From the IMG/VR virus record IMGVR_UViG_3300038701_001077, positions 1-38,308 of that record: DNA of 38,308 nucleotides; one strand, given 5' to 3'. Below, in pieces: positions 26,306-31,448 of this stretch (positions within the stretch are counted from its first letter, which is position 1; every line of letters begins with the position of its first letter). The notes under the pieces were generated by a model that searched no databases, was not told the DNA's origin, and saw nothing but the letters and a program-made list of their open reading frames with translations. Source of the DNA: a virus. Both the position numbers and the translations under genes were made by a program.

Positions 26306-27688
26306 TTATTCCTCTGTCCTAATCCACTTGGGAAACGCCAGATCAAGCGGTCGGTCATATCTCACCCTGACCGCCGCTTGAGACTGAGCACGGCGCATTG
26401 CCTCACTCATTCGACGCTTCATTTCTTCGTGCTTTTCGGCCTTGCCGTGAATTGCTCGCCAGATAGCGGCCTCAGTGTCTGCAATCACAATGTCATTGCG
26501 GACGCGCTCAGTTTGCCCAAAGCGATGCGACCGGCGGACGGCTTGGTAATGCTGCTCATATGAAAAGCTGATGCTGGCAAAAACCGCATGGGCGCAGTGC
26601 TGCCAATTAACGCCGAAACCTGCCAGCTTTGGCTTAGTCACGATGGCCCTATACTCGCCATCCGCAAACCCCAGGAGCCGGGCCTCTTTTTCCTCTGGCT
26701 TCTGGTCGCCGCGAACCTCAACCGCTCCGTCGATCATCGAAGTGAGCAACGCACTTTCGTCGTTGGTTTCGCACCAGACCGTGACGGGCTTGCCGTGGTT
26801 CGCCAGTTCCGCCGCGCGCTCGCAACGGTCCTGCATGGTCAGCCGCTTTTCCTTGTGAAAGCTGGTCGCGCTCAGTTCAGGAATGCGAAACAGCATGTCC
26901 TGTTCAGCATCGGCTTGGCGATCGGCCTCGACCTGATGCACGCGCCGATCAATCTCGGGCAGGATGTAACCCGCATCATCGCCGCCAAGGTCGCTTGGAA
27001 GCGTGGCGCAGCGAGACCATGACGCAACCCAAGACCAGAAGTCCTCTTGCGCGTGACCTTTCAGTCGCCAGTCCTGCGATGCTGTTGACGTGTCGTTGAT
27101 GAACCACTTGGAAAGCATTTCCTGTTGACGCATCACGCCAAGAAATTCGGCATGGTTGCCAAGTTCCATATGGTCATTCGGGCTTGGCGTGGCGGTCGCG
27201 GCCAACTTGAAATGCACGTCCTTGAATGCGTCCATCAAGAGATTTCGTGTGCGGCCGGCAAACGATTTCAAGATGCTGCTTTCATCCAGCACAACGCCGC
27301 CGAACGCTTGCGGGTCGATCTTGGGCAGCCGCTCATAGTTCGCCACCATGACACCATCGCCCACTTCGGACTGTTCGCGAATCTGCCTCGCGTCGATGCC
27401 AAACTTGCGACCCTCGCGGATCATCTGGCCCGCGACTGCAAGAGGTGTTAGTATGAGCACGGGTTTGCCGGTTTCCTCCGACACTTGCCGCGCCCATTCC
27501 AATTCGATGAAAGACTTGCCAAGCCCAGTGTCGAGAAATGCCGCGCTCTTTCCGACTTCCAACGCGTATGTCAGCGCTGCAAGCTGGTGGCCCTTCGCCA
27601 TGTCATTGATTGGCTTGGGGCGCATTCCGTTCTTGCACACGGTCAATGCTTTTTGGGCGATGAAATCTCTGTATTTCTGAATGCTCAT
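26306..27688 (-). CDS. SNF2-family DEAD-like helicase/translocase
   Basis: 460 aa, the compact phage form. Motif I 'DTGLGKS' (53-59), motif II 'DESS' (135-138), motif III-like 'ATATPSPND' (~164-172), and the SNF2-type motif VI 'QAVRRSHRFGQ' (382-392). There are no accessory domains beyond the two RecA lobes. It should translocate on duplex DNA and remodel protein-DNA or branched structures. The ATG overlaps the RusA stop (ATGA) and the methyltransferase follows after four bases; this helicase-methyltransferase pairing recurs in phages. Role in replication, recombination or counter-defence is not settled by the sequence. Confidence 0.88.
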   Translation of the reverse strand: MSIQKYRDFIAQKALTVCKNGMRPKPINDMAKGHQLAALTYALEVGKSAAFLDTGLGKSFIELEWARQVSEETGKPVLILTPLAVAGQMIREGRKFGIDARQIREQSEVGDGVMVANYERLPKIDPQAFGGVVLDESSILKSFAGRTRNLLMDAFKDVHFKLAATATPSPNDHMELGNHAEFLGVMRQQEMLSKWFINDTSTASQDWRLKGHAQEDFWSWVASWSRCATLPSDLGGDDAGYILPEIDRRVHQVEADRQADAEQDMLFRIPELSATSFHKEKRLTMQDRCERAAELANHGKPVTVWCETNDESALLTSMIDGAVEVRGDQKPEEKEARLLGFADGEYRAIVTKPKLAGFGVNWQHCAHAVFASISFSYEQHYQAVRRSHRFGQTERVRNDIVIADTEAAIWRAIHGKAEKHEEMKRRMSEAMRRAQSQAAVRVRYDRPLDLAFPKWIRTEE

Positions 27689-28074
27689 TCTGCTGCCTCC
27701 TTCGCTTCCCGCGTCGGCAGGCGAACGTGCACAAGCACCGCCCCGCCCTTAACGCGGTCGGAAAACTGGTCAGGCCAGCGCGGCTGAAACCCTCGGTCAT
27801 CGCAGCCCATCGCATCGGCAATCCCGTCGATGTAGGCTTTGACCGTGTCAGGCATGTTCTGCAAATCAGGGCGAGACTGCGGCGGCGGCGAAAAATGGAA
27901 CTCAAGCACGGCTTCCGGGATTGGCGATCGAAGGCCAGAATTTTGAGCCATTAGCCTTGCCTCTGCGCGGGCCTTCTTCACGGCTTTGGCCCGATCGCCC
28001 CAATGCACCCGCCGGTTTCGCCATAGCGCCGGCGCAGGCCAAGGAAGCCGGATCAGGTATTCGGTCGCGCTCAT
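27685..28074 (-). CDS. rusA: RusA-like Holliday-junction resolvase
   Basis: 129 aa, normal for RusA. Starts with a strand-rich 'IRLPWPAPALWRNRR'. The catalytic core has 'SRPDLQNMPDTVKAYIDGIA' and 'GCDDRGF', giving the acidic residues Asp70, Asp83 and Asp92/93 that bind metal in RusA. It would cut four-way junctions made during recombination or replication so that linear DNA can be packaged. The ATG overlaps the stop of the GcrA-like gene and its stop overlaps the helicase start. Confidence 0.85.
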   Translation of the reverse strand: MSATEYLIRLPWPAPALWRNRRVHWGDRAKAVKKARAEARLMAQNSGLRSPIPEAVLEFHFSPPPQSRPDLQNMPDTVKAYIDGIADAMGCDDRGFQPRWPDQFSDRVKGGAVLVHVRLPTREAKEAAE

Positions 28075-28265
28075 GAAAGGCGCGCTGCTGCTGGTTTGTC
28101 TGCGTGGCGGTAGATGACGCCTGCAACGGCTTCCCGGCTGACGCCGACCGCCTGCGCGATCTTGGCGTAAGTCAGGCCGCTATTGCGCAGCCGTATGATT
28201 TTCTCATTGCGGGTTTCGTCCTCGCCAAGGCGATGCTTCCAGCGGCTTGTTCCGTCTCCGGCCAT
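28071..28265 (-). CDS. Small HTH protein, GcrA-like
   Basis: 64 aa from ATG 28265, with AGGAG seven bases upstream. The HTH 'KIIRLRNSGLTYAKIAQAVG' plus 'VSREAVAGVIYRH' follows the pattern of GcrA (L..G.S...IA..L..VSR.AV...HR). GcrA is an alphaproteobacterial regulator that works with sigma70 at GANTC-methylated promoters; phage copies are common. Only the HTH part is present, without the C-terminal sigma-binding domain of full GcrA, so a plain phage DNA-binding protein is equally possible. Might tune phage or host transcription. Confidence 0.6.
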   Translation of the reverse strand: MAGDGTSRWKHRLGEDETRNEKIIRLRNSGLTYAKIAQAVGVSREAVAGVIYRHADKPAAARLS

Positions 28266-28299
28266 GGTGTCGCTCCTGCTATGTGTGGATTGTGTGAAC

Positions 28300-28328
28300 A
28301 GGGGCGGGCGGTGAGAGCACCCGCCCCT
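28300..28328. repeat. GC-rich inverted repeat upstream of GcrA-like gene
   Basis: AGGGGCGGG and CCCGCCCCT form a 9-bp stem with an 11-base loop, in the 159-base gap between the HNH/AP2 gene and the GcrA-like gene. No U-tract follows on either strand, so it is not a standard terminator. It could be a 5' leader structure or a protein site. Next to it, GTGTGGATT-GTGTGAA (about 28284-28299) resembles half-sites of the repressor operators but is not palindromic. Confidence 0.5.
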
Positions 28329-28424
28329 GACTGACCCCGTTCGCAAATGCCGTGCCTGTTTGGGCATAGGTCCGGGGGTGTTCCGTTCTCAGGGCAACGC
28401 ACAGGCGCTGGCCAAAAAGCGGGC

Positions 28425-28937
28425 TCATTTTGTTTCCCCGACAAGTGCTGGAAAATTCGGCCTTGCAAACGCTCCATGCAACGCAACTGCCATTTTATCA
28501 TATTCTCGGGCTGCTTCTGCATGGCACAAAAACACACCGCTGCGATGCGATTTGCCATCTTTTCTGCAAGCAGCTCTCCACTTGTCGTGGTGCTTTTCAA
28601 CGCCAAGAAAAGGTGATTGCGCGCCGTTTTTCTTTTTCCTGTTTGCCATGTTTTGCGCATGGCTAGCTTCGCGCAGATTTTGTATCCTATTGTCTAAAGG
28701 ATCGCCATTAATGTGGTCTATAAGCTCGACAGGCCATCGCCCATAAAAAATTGCAAACGCAATCCGATGCGCCATGTAGTGCCGCCCATAAACTCTTACG
28801 CGAACTCCATGCTTTCCTTTGTTCCCCGCTTCACCAAAGCTTCTTTTCCCGGTGGCAACCTTCCAAAACAACTTCCCTGATACAGGGTCGTAATTAAAAA
28901 GTCTGGCGGCCTCTTTTGGGCTAATTGAATGTTTCAC
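28425..28937 (-). CDS. HNH endonuclease with AP2 DNA-binding domain
   Basis: 170 aa from GTG 28937. N-terminal 'AARLFNYDPVSGKLFWKVAT' and 'HYMAHRIAFAIFYGRWPVEL' lead into the HNH core 'IDHINGDPLDNRIQNLREAS'. An AP2-type domain follows ('SPFLGVEKHHDKWRAACRKD', ending 'AAREYDKMAVALHGAFARPN'). These are free-standing homing-type endonucleases of phages. The DNA is clearly AT-richer than its neighbours and sits just behind a strong terminator, both signs of recent insertion by a selfish element. It could favour spread of its own locus during mixed infection. Confidence 0.85.
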   Translation of the reverse strand: MKHSISPKEAARLFNYDPVSGKLFWKVATGKRSFGEAGNKGKHGVRVRVYGRHYMAHRIAFAIFYGRWPVELIDHINGDPLDNRIQNLREASHAQNMANRKKKNGAQSPFLGVEKHHDKWRAACRKDGKSHRSGVFLCHAEAAREYDKMAVALHGAFARPNFPALVGETK

Positions 28938-29119
28938 ATCAGACCCTTTGCAAAAAAGCCCCCGATGCGGAGGAGAGCGCACCGGGGGAGTTTACGACGG
29001 CGAACAGGTGAAACCGTCGAGGCAGGGAGAGTCGCCGGGGTCACATGGGCAACCGCCCCGGCATCGGTTGGGAGGAGGCACATGAAGCCTCGCCCGTGTG
29101 ATTTGGTGGGGGCGGTCAT
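28934..29119 (-). CDS. Doubtful 61-aa frame across the terminator
   Basis: ATG 29119 overlaps the stop of the HTH gene (ATGA) and the TGA overlaps the GTG of the HNH gene (GTGA), a spacing like real genes here. But the frame runs through the terminator hairpin, the residues ('GFMCLLPTDAGAVAHVTPAT', 'RRRKLPRCALLRIGG') match nothing I know, and its end is likely chance. Listed so that the 178-base gap is accounted for. Confidence 0.25.
   Translation of the reverse strand: MTAPTKSHGRGFMCLLPTDAGAVAHVTPATLPASTVSPVRRRKLPRCALLRIGGFFAKGLM
28952..28988 (-). terminator. Strong rho-independent terminator behind cro-like operon
   Basis: On the minus strand CCCCCGGTGCG pairs with CGCATCGGGGG: 11 continuous pairs with one G-U, an 8-base loop, and CTTTTTTGC immediately after. 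It stops leftward transcription after the Cro-like and HTH genes, in the position of lambda tR1. Expression of everything further left must pass it or start beyond it. Confidence 0.82.
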
Positions 29120-29430
29120 GCCGCCTCCGTCAAGTATTCGCAGGCACCGGGGATCGACGCCATTAGATAGGACGCGGCCCAGCCTTGCGGAGCGTTGACC
29201 CCGTTGAGCCATTGGCGGGCAGTCTTCTCGTCCACGTCGAAAAACGCCGCGACCTCGATGCTGTTGCGGAAATGGCCAGCCAGAAACGATGCCCAACGAT
29301 CTGGATAGACCCGGCGGAAGGCGCGGGGATCGCAGGGGCGACCGGACAAAAGCCCGGACAATCCCCCGGACGACAGCGCGCCGTGCGGTGTGCCATGGTC
29401 TGACTGTGAGGTTTGGCGCGGTTTTGTCAT
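29116..29430 (-). CDS. Small HTH-like phage protein after cro
   Basis: 104 aa. The ATG shares its A with the stop of the cro-like gene (TGATG). Residues 1-35 are polar and likely disordered. Residues ~36-90 ('RRVYPDRWASFLAGHFRNSI', 'EVAAFFDVDEKTARQWLNGV', 'NAPQGWAASYLM') look like a HTH domain frequent in small prophage proteins of Rhodobacteraceae. It is the second gene of the leftward early transcript, the place of lambda cII, and is followed by the terminator. A regulator of lysis-lysogeny is a guess from position. Confidence 0.62.
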   Translation of the reverse strand: MTKPRQTSQSDHGTPHGALSSGGLSGLLSGRPCDPRAFRRVYPDRWASFLAGHFRNSIEVAAFFDVDEKTARQWLNGVNAPQGWAASYLMASIPGACEYLTEAA

Positions 29431-29642
29431 CACGCAGCGTCCCCACCTGACAGCGCTTCAATGGCGCGCAACCGTTCGCGCACCTTCTCCGCTGTCTCAG
29501 GCCAGACGCGGCACCCGCTCCGAAGACGAGTATAAAATTTCCCGCCTTGTCCGGCGCGTTCGCCTACCGTGCTTGGCGACATTCCGACGCGGGCCGCTGT
29601 GGCCTCGATGTCGTCAGCGAGTTTTTGTGCTTCGGTGATCAT
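29430..29642 (-). CDS. Cro-like regulator
   Basis: 70 aa from ATG 29642. HTH: 'LADDIEATAARVGMSPSTVG' and 'ERAGQGGKFYTRLRSGCRVW', then a short helix 'ETAEKVRERLRAIEAL'. It is divergent from the XRE repressor gene across an 88-base control region. No Shine-Dalgarno precedes the ATG, and the promoter candidate would start RNA at or next to it, so the message may be leaderless. Upstream in-frame TTG and GTG codons lie inside the operator and are unlikely starts. Predicted role: binding to the same operators to favour lytic growth. Confidence 0.68.
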   Translation of the reverse strand: MITEAQKLADDIEATAARVGMSPSTVGERAGQGGKFYTRLRSGCRVWPETAEKVRERLRAIEALSGGDAA

Positions 29643-29649
29643 GAAGGCA

Positions 29650-29678
29650 ACGCTAGTGTGATAAATCACACATTGCAA
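29650..29678 (-). promoter_or_regulatory. Leftward early promoter candidate (PR-like)
   Basis: On the minus strand: TTGCAA (29678-29673), a 17-base spacer fully occupied by the operator, then TAGCGT (29655-29650). The -35 matches TTGACA at 4 of 6, the -10 matches TATAAT at 3 of 6. The start of RNA would fall near 29643, next to the cro-like ATG. Weak by consensus, but its layout mirrors the rightward promoter. Confidence 0.5.
29656..29671. promoter_or_regulatory. Operator 1 (left), GTGTGATAAATCACAC
   Basis: Perfect 6-bp arms GTGTGA/TCACAC with a TAAA centre. Matches operator 2 at 30172 except for two central bases. Lies in the spacer of the leftward promoter candidate, where a bound repressor would block RNA polymerase. 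Confidence 0.8.
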
Positions 29679-29697
29679 GGGGATATTTCACATTCGC
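29679..29697. promoter_or_regulatory. Secondary operator half-site with shared 10-mer
   Basis: Contains TCACATTCGC (29688-29697), found again in the same orientation at 30154-30163. With GGGGA nine bases upstream of TCACA it forms a degenerate copy of the operator, centred 22 bp from operator 1, about two helix turns. Likely an auxiliary repressor or Cro site. Confidence 0.5.
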
Positions 29698-29699
29698 AA

Positions 29700-29713
29700 C
29701 AGCCTTCGGGCTG
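29700..29713 (+). other. UUCG-tetraloop hairpin before repressor gene
   Basis: CAGCC-TTCG-GGCTG makes a 5-bp stem with a C(UUCG)G tetraloop, an unusually stable RNA hairpin, 17 bases upstream of the repressor ATG. If transcription starts upstream it would sit in the leader and may limit ribosome access or stabilise the mRNA; otherwise it may be a DNA feature of the promoter. Confidence 0.5.
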
Positions 29714-29730
29714 CGATAAATAGGTAAACT

Positions 29731-30054
29731 ATGGATGAAGACGAAAATCTGCGCCGAAATCTTCAGCGAATGATGGCTGAAAACGGCTGGAACGCCGCCG
29801 CGCTTTCTTTGGCTGCTGGGCTAAACCGTCGGGCGATCAAGGACATCCTGGAAGGTCGAGCCGCGAGCCCGAAACTGTCGACCGTGTTTAAGATTGCCGC
29901 CGCCCTGCCATGCGATCCGTGCGAACTAATGGGGCTTGGGGCTCGTGTTTCCTTGGCCCCTGCGCTTCTGCGTCTTCTTGAGCAATACGACGAAGTCGAG
30001 CAAGAACAACTTGCACAGGCACTGGCCGCCCTTCCGCGTCACCCCCGGACATAG
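29731..30054 (+). CDS. XRE-family phage repressor (CI-like)
   Basis: 107 aa. HTH at ~8-62: 'LQRMMAENGWNAAALSLAAG', 'LNRRAIKDILEGRAASPKLS', 'TVFKIAAALPCDPCELM'. The C-terminal 35 residues ('LLRLLEQYDEVEQEQLAQAL') are one helix, probably for dimerisation. There is no S24/LexA-type peptidase domain, so it should not self-cleave when RecA is activated. It lies between the two operators, divergent from the cro-like gene, and is transcribed toward the recombination operon. Shine-Dalgarno is weak (AGG). Probable maintenance repressor of lysogeny. Confidence 0.75.
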   Translation: MDEDENLRRNLQRMMAENGWNAAALSLAAGLNRRAIKDILEGRAASPKLSTVFKIAAALPCDPCELMGLGARVSLAPALLRLLEQYDEVEQEQLAQALAALPRHPRT

Positions 30055-30097
30055 CCAAAATACCAGCCAGAATCTGATAGTCGCTCAATCGGTTAAT

Positions 30098-30119
30098 GCT
30101 ATCCATAACTTAGGATAGC
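30098..30119. repeat. Perfect inverted repeat of unknown role
   Basis: Arms GCTATCC and GGATAGC (7 bp, perfect) with the 8-base centre ATAACTTA, in the gap between repressor stop and the rightward promoter. No U-tract on either side, so it is not a typical terminator. Its arms differ from the GTGTGA operators, so it may bind another regulator. Confidence 0.6.
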
Positions 30120-30142
30120 CAAAATCTACTTTCGTGATAAAG

Positions 30143-30163
30143 TGTGAAGTTTCTCACATTCGC
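30143..30163. promoter_or_regulatory. Upstream auxiliary operator on rightward side
   Basis: TGTGA (30143-30147) faces TCACA (30154-30158) with six bases between, followed by TTCGC; the 10-mer TCACATTCGC repeats the one at 29688. It lies just upstream of the -35 of the rightward promoter, about 29 bp from operator 2. Confidence 0.55.
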
Positions 30164-30165
30164 CC

Positions 30166-30194
30166 TTGACTGTGTGATCTATCACACCCATTCT
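30166..30194 (+). promoter_or_regulatory. Rightward early promoter (PL-like)
   Basis: TTGACT (30166-30171), 5 of 6 to the -35 consensus, a 17-base spacer, then CATTCT (30189-30194), 3 of 6 to the -10. Operator 2 occupies the spacer exactly. It should drive the rightward operon beginning at 30250, giving a ~50-base leader. Confidence 0.62.
30172..30187. promoter_or_regulatory. Operator 2 (right), GTGTGATCTATCACAC
   Basis: Perfect 6-bp arms GTGTGA/TCACAC with a TCTA centre, near-identical to operator 1. Occupancy by the repressor would silence the rightward early operon. Confidence 0.8.
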
Positions 30195-30249
30195 GCTCCC
30201 CATCACCGCCGCATCCGTCACCCGGCGCGGCACAGATGGGAGACTGACA

Positions 30250-30603
30250 TTGACCCACACACCCACACTGGACGAACTCGCGCAGGAATATGCGACCGAC
30301 TTTGCCGACTGCATCGATCGTTACATCAACCGCGCGCATCCCGGAGATGCCACCCGCTGGCCCGGATCGGCACAGCGCGAGACAGCCCACCGCCTGCGCT
30401 GCGCCATCGCGGCAAAGCTGATCGGACCGCACAACGAACAACTGCGCGACCTGATCGACGCCTATCGCAATGCCGACGATGACGTGACCCGCCACATCAG
30501 GGGCATGGGCATCGACCCGACCGACGCGATTGAGGCGTTCGAATCCCAAGCCGAGAACGTTGTCGCATGGCTGCGCGACCAGCTTGAGGAGGCCGCGGCA
30601 TGA
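30250..30603 (+). CDS. First gene of rightward early operon, unknown
   Basis: 117 aa, starting at TTG 30250 with GGGAG seven bases upstream. The sequence is helical and acidic ('LDELAQEYATDFADCIDRYI', 'AHRLRCAIAAKLIGPHNEQL', 'ESQAENVVAWLRDQLEEAAA'). It lies first under the operator-controlled promoter, where lambda has N, but lacks the Arg-rich N-terminus of N-type antiterminators. The non-ATG start may keep expression low. Family not recognised. Confidence 0.68.
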   Translation: MTHTPTLDELAQEYATDFADCIDRYINRAHPGDATRWPGSAQRETAHRLRCAIAAKLIGPHNEQLRDLIDAYRNADDDVTRHIRGMGIDPTDAIEAFESQAENVVAWLRDQLEEAAA

Positions 30604-30776
30604 GCGGCCTTGTTTACCTCCAAGCCAAGCGCGTCGGAACTGACGAACCAATGGGGGACGTCATGGGCCCGATGTCCGAACGCGACGCTGAAAAGGTGAC
30701 GCGCGGGATGCTGATCAACATGCGGGACGATTGCTACGTCGATGAATGGCTCGACGAACTGGAGGACGATCAATGA
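30600..30776 (+). CDS. 58-aa acidic protein
   Basis: ATG overlaps the stop of the preceding gene (ATGA) and its own stop overlaps the next ATG. Sequence 'GLVYLQAKRVGTDEPMGDVM', then 'MRDDCYVDEWLDELEDDQ': a small beta-then-helix protein with a strongly acidic C-terminus. Unknown function; the coupling at both ends supports it as real. Confidence 0.58.
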   Translation: MSGLVYLQAKRVGTDEPMGDVMGPMSERDAEKVTRGMLINMRDDCYVDEWLDELEDDQ

Positions 30777-30907
30777 CCCGCTGGACAGACGAGAACGCCC
30801 ACGAGGGCGACGATGACCGCTCCATGGCCGTGGCTGCGTGGTGCCTTGGTGGCGCGCTGGTGATGTGCATTGCCGTGGCTGCGTGGCTGATCTGGGGGCC
30901 GGTGTGA
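30773..30907 (+). CDS. 44-aa single-pass membrane protein
   Basis: Acidic N-terminus ('TDENAHEGDDDRS') and one transmembrane helix (~19-43: 'AVAAWCLGGALVMCIAVAAW'). A 15-bp direct repeat (30827-30841 and 30872-30886) encodes the peptide AVAAW at both ends of the helix, so part of the segment arose by duplication. ATGA overlaps on both sides. Small early membrane proteins often affect superinfection or host physiology, but nothing here shows the role. Confidence 0.55.
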   Translation: MTRWTDENAHEGDDDRSMAVAAWCLGGALVMCIAVAAWLIWGPV

Positions 30908-31260
30908 TGAACGAAAAAACACATACACCGGGGCCGTGGTTTGCTGCGGGAAGTTCGATCTTGGCCCGTGGGACGACCGACACATTCAGCGGATCTGTCA
31001 GTGGGACAATCGCCTATGCGGAATCTCTGGATCAAAGCGATATCGAAGGCAGAAACTGGCACACGTCAGGAAACCGAGATGCCAATGCTCGATTGATCGC
31101 GGCCGCGCCGGATCTTCTCGAAGCCCTAGAGGAAATCCGGGATTTACTTTGGTCGCGCCCGGATATTTCTGACCGCCTGCGTCCGCTTATGGGGTTTTCC
31201 GAAGAAGCGACAAACCAGAAGGCCGCGATGGCCATTGCCAAAGCACGGGGGCAGATATGA
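30907..31260 (+). CDS. Conserved phage protein, HTPGPW / NARLIAAAPDLLEAL family
   Basis: 117 aa. It starts 'MNEKTHTPGPW' and has 'RDANARLIAAAPDLLEALEE' near residue 70, the signature pair of a very widespread but uncharacterised phage protein family. The region between is a small beta domain ('GSVSGTIAYAE'). ATG overlaps the upstream stop. Function unknown in the family. Confidence 0.75.
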   Translation: MNEKTHTPGPWFAAGSSILARGTTDTFSGSVSGTIAYAESLDQSDIEGRNWHTSGNRDANARLIAAAPDLLEALEEIRDLLWSRPDISDRLRPLMGFSEEATNQKAAMAIAKARGQI

Positions 31261-31448
31261 CCGCCGCCGACAAACTGCGCGCCATTGCCGCCGATCCCCA
31301 CGCCGCCGTCATTCGGCAGCCCACCGCACGGGAAACAATCGAGGCCAGGATTGGCAAGAAACTCCCGCCGACCGCAGACCTTCCGCCCGATCTGAGAGAG
31401 GCAATCAAGCTGCTGGCCATCCAGCGAATAAGGAACCGACAGACATGA
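31257..31448 (+). CDS. 63-aa hypothetical protein
   Basis: ATGA overlap with both the preceding gene and the erf gene. Sequence is basic and Ala-rich ('ADKLRAIAADPHAAVIRQPT', 'EARIGKKLPPTADLPPDLRE'). No recognised domain. Probably a small partner in the recombination operon. Confidence 0.55.
   Translation: MTAADKLRAIAADPHAAVIRQPTARETIEARIGKKLPPTADLPPDLREAIKLLAIQRIRNRQT

Noticed and set aside
25174-27688. Methyltransferase plus helicase as a restriction or BREX/DISARM-type defence system
   Set aside because: No nuclease, no phospholipase-D, PglZ or BrxC-type partner; genes are embedded in the phage replication operon.
30827-30886. 15-bp direct repeat as an attachment or recombination site
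   Set aside because: It lies in frame within a transmembrane helix and encodes the same peptide twice; internal duplication explains it.
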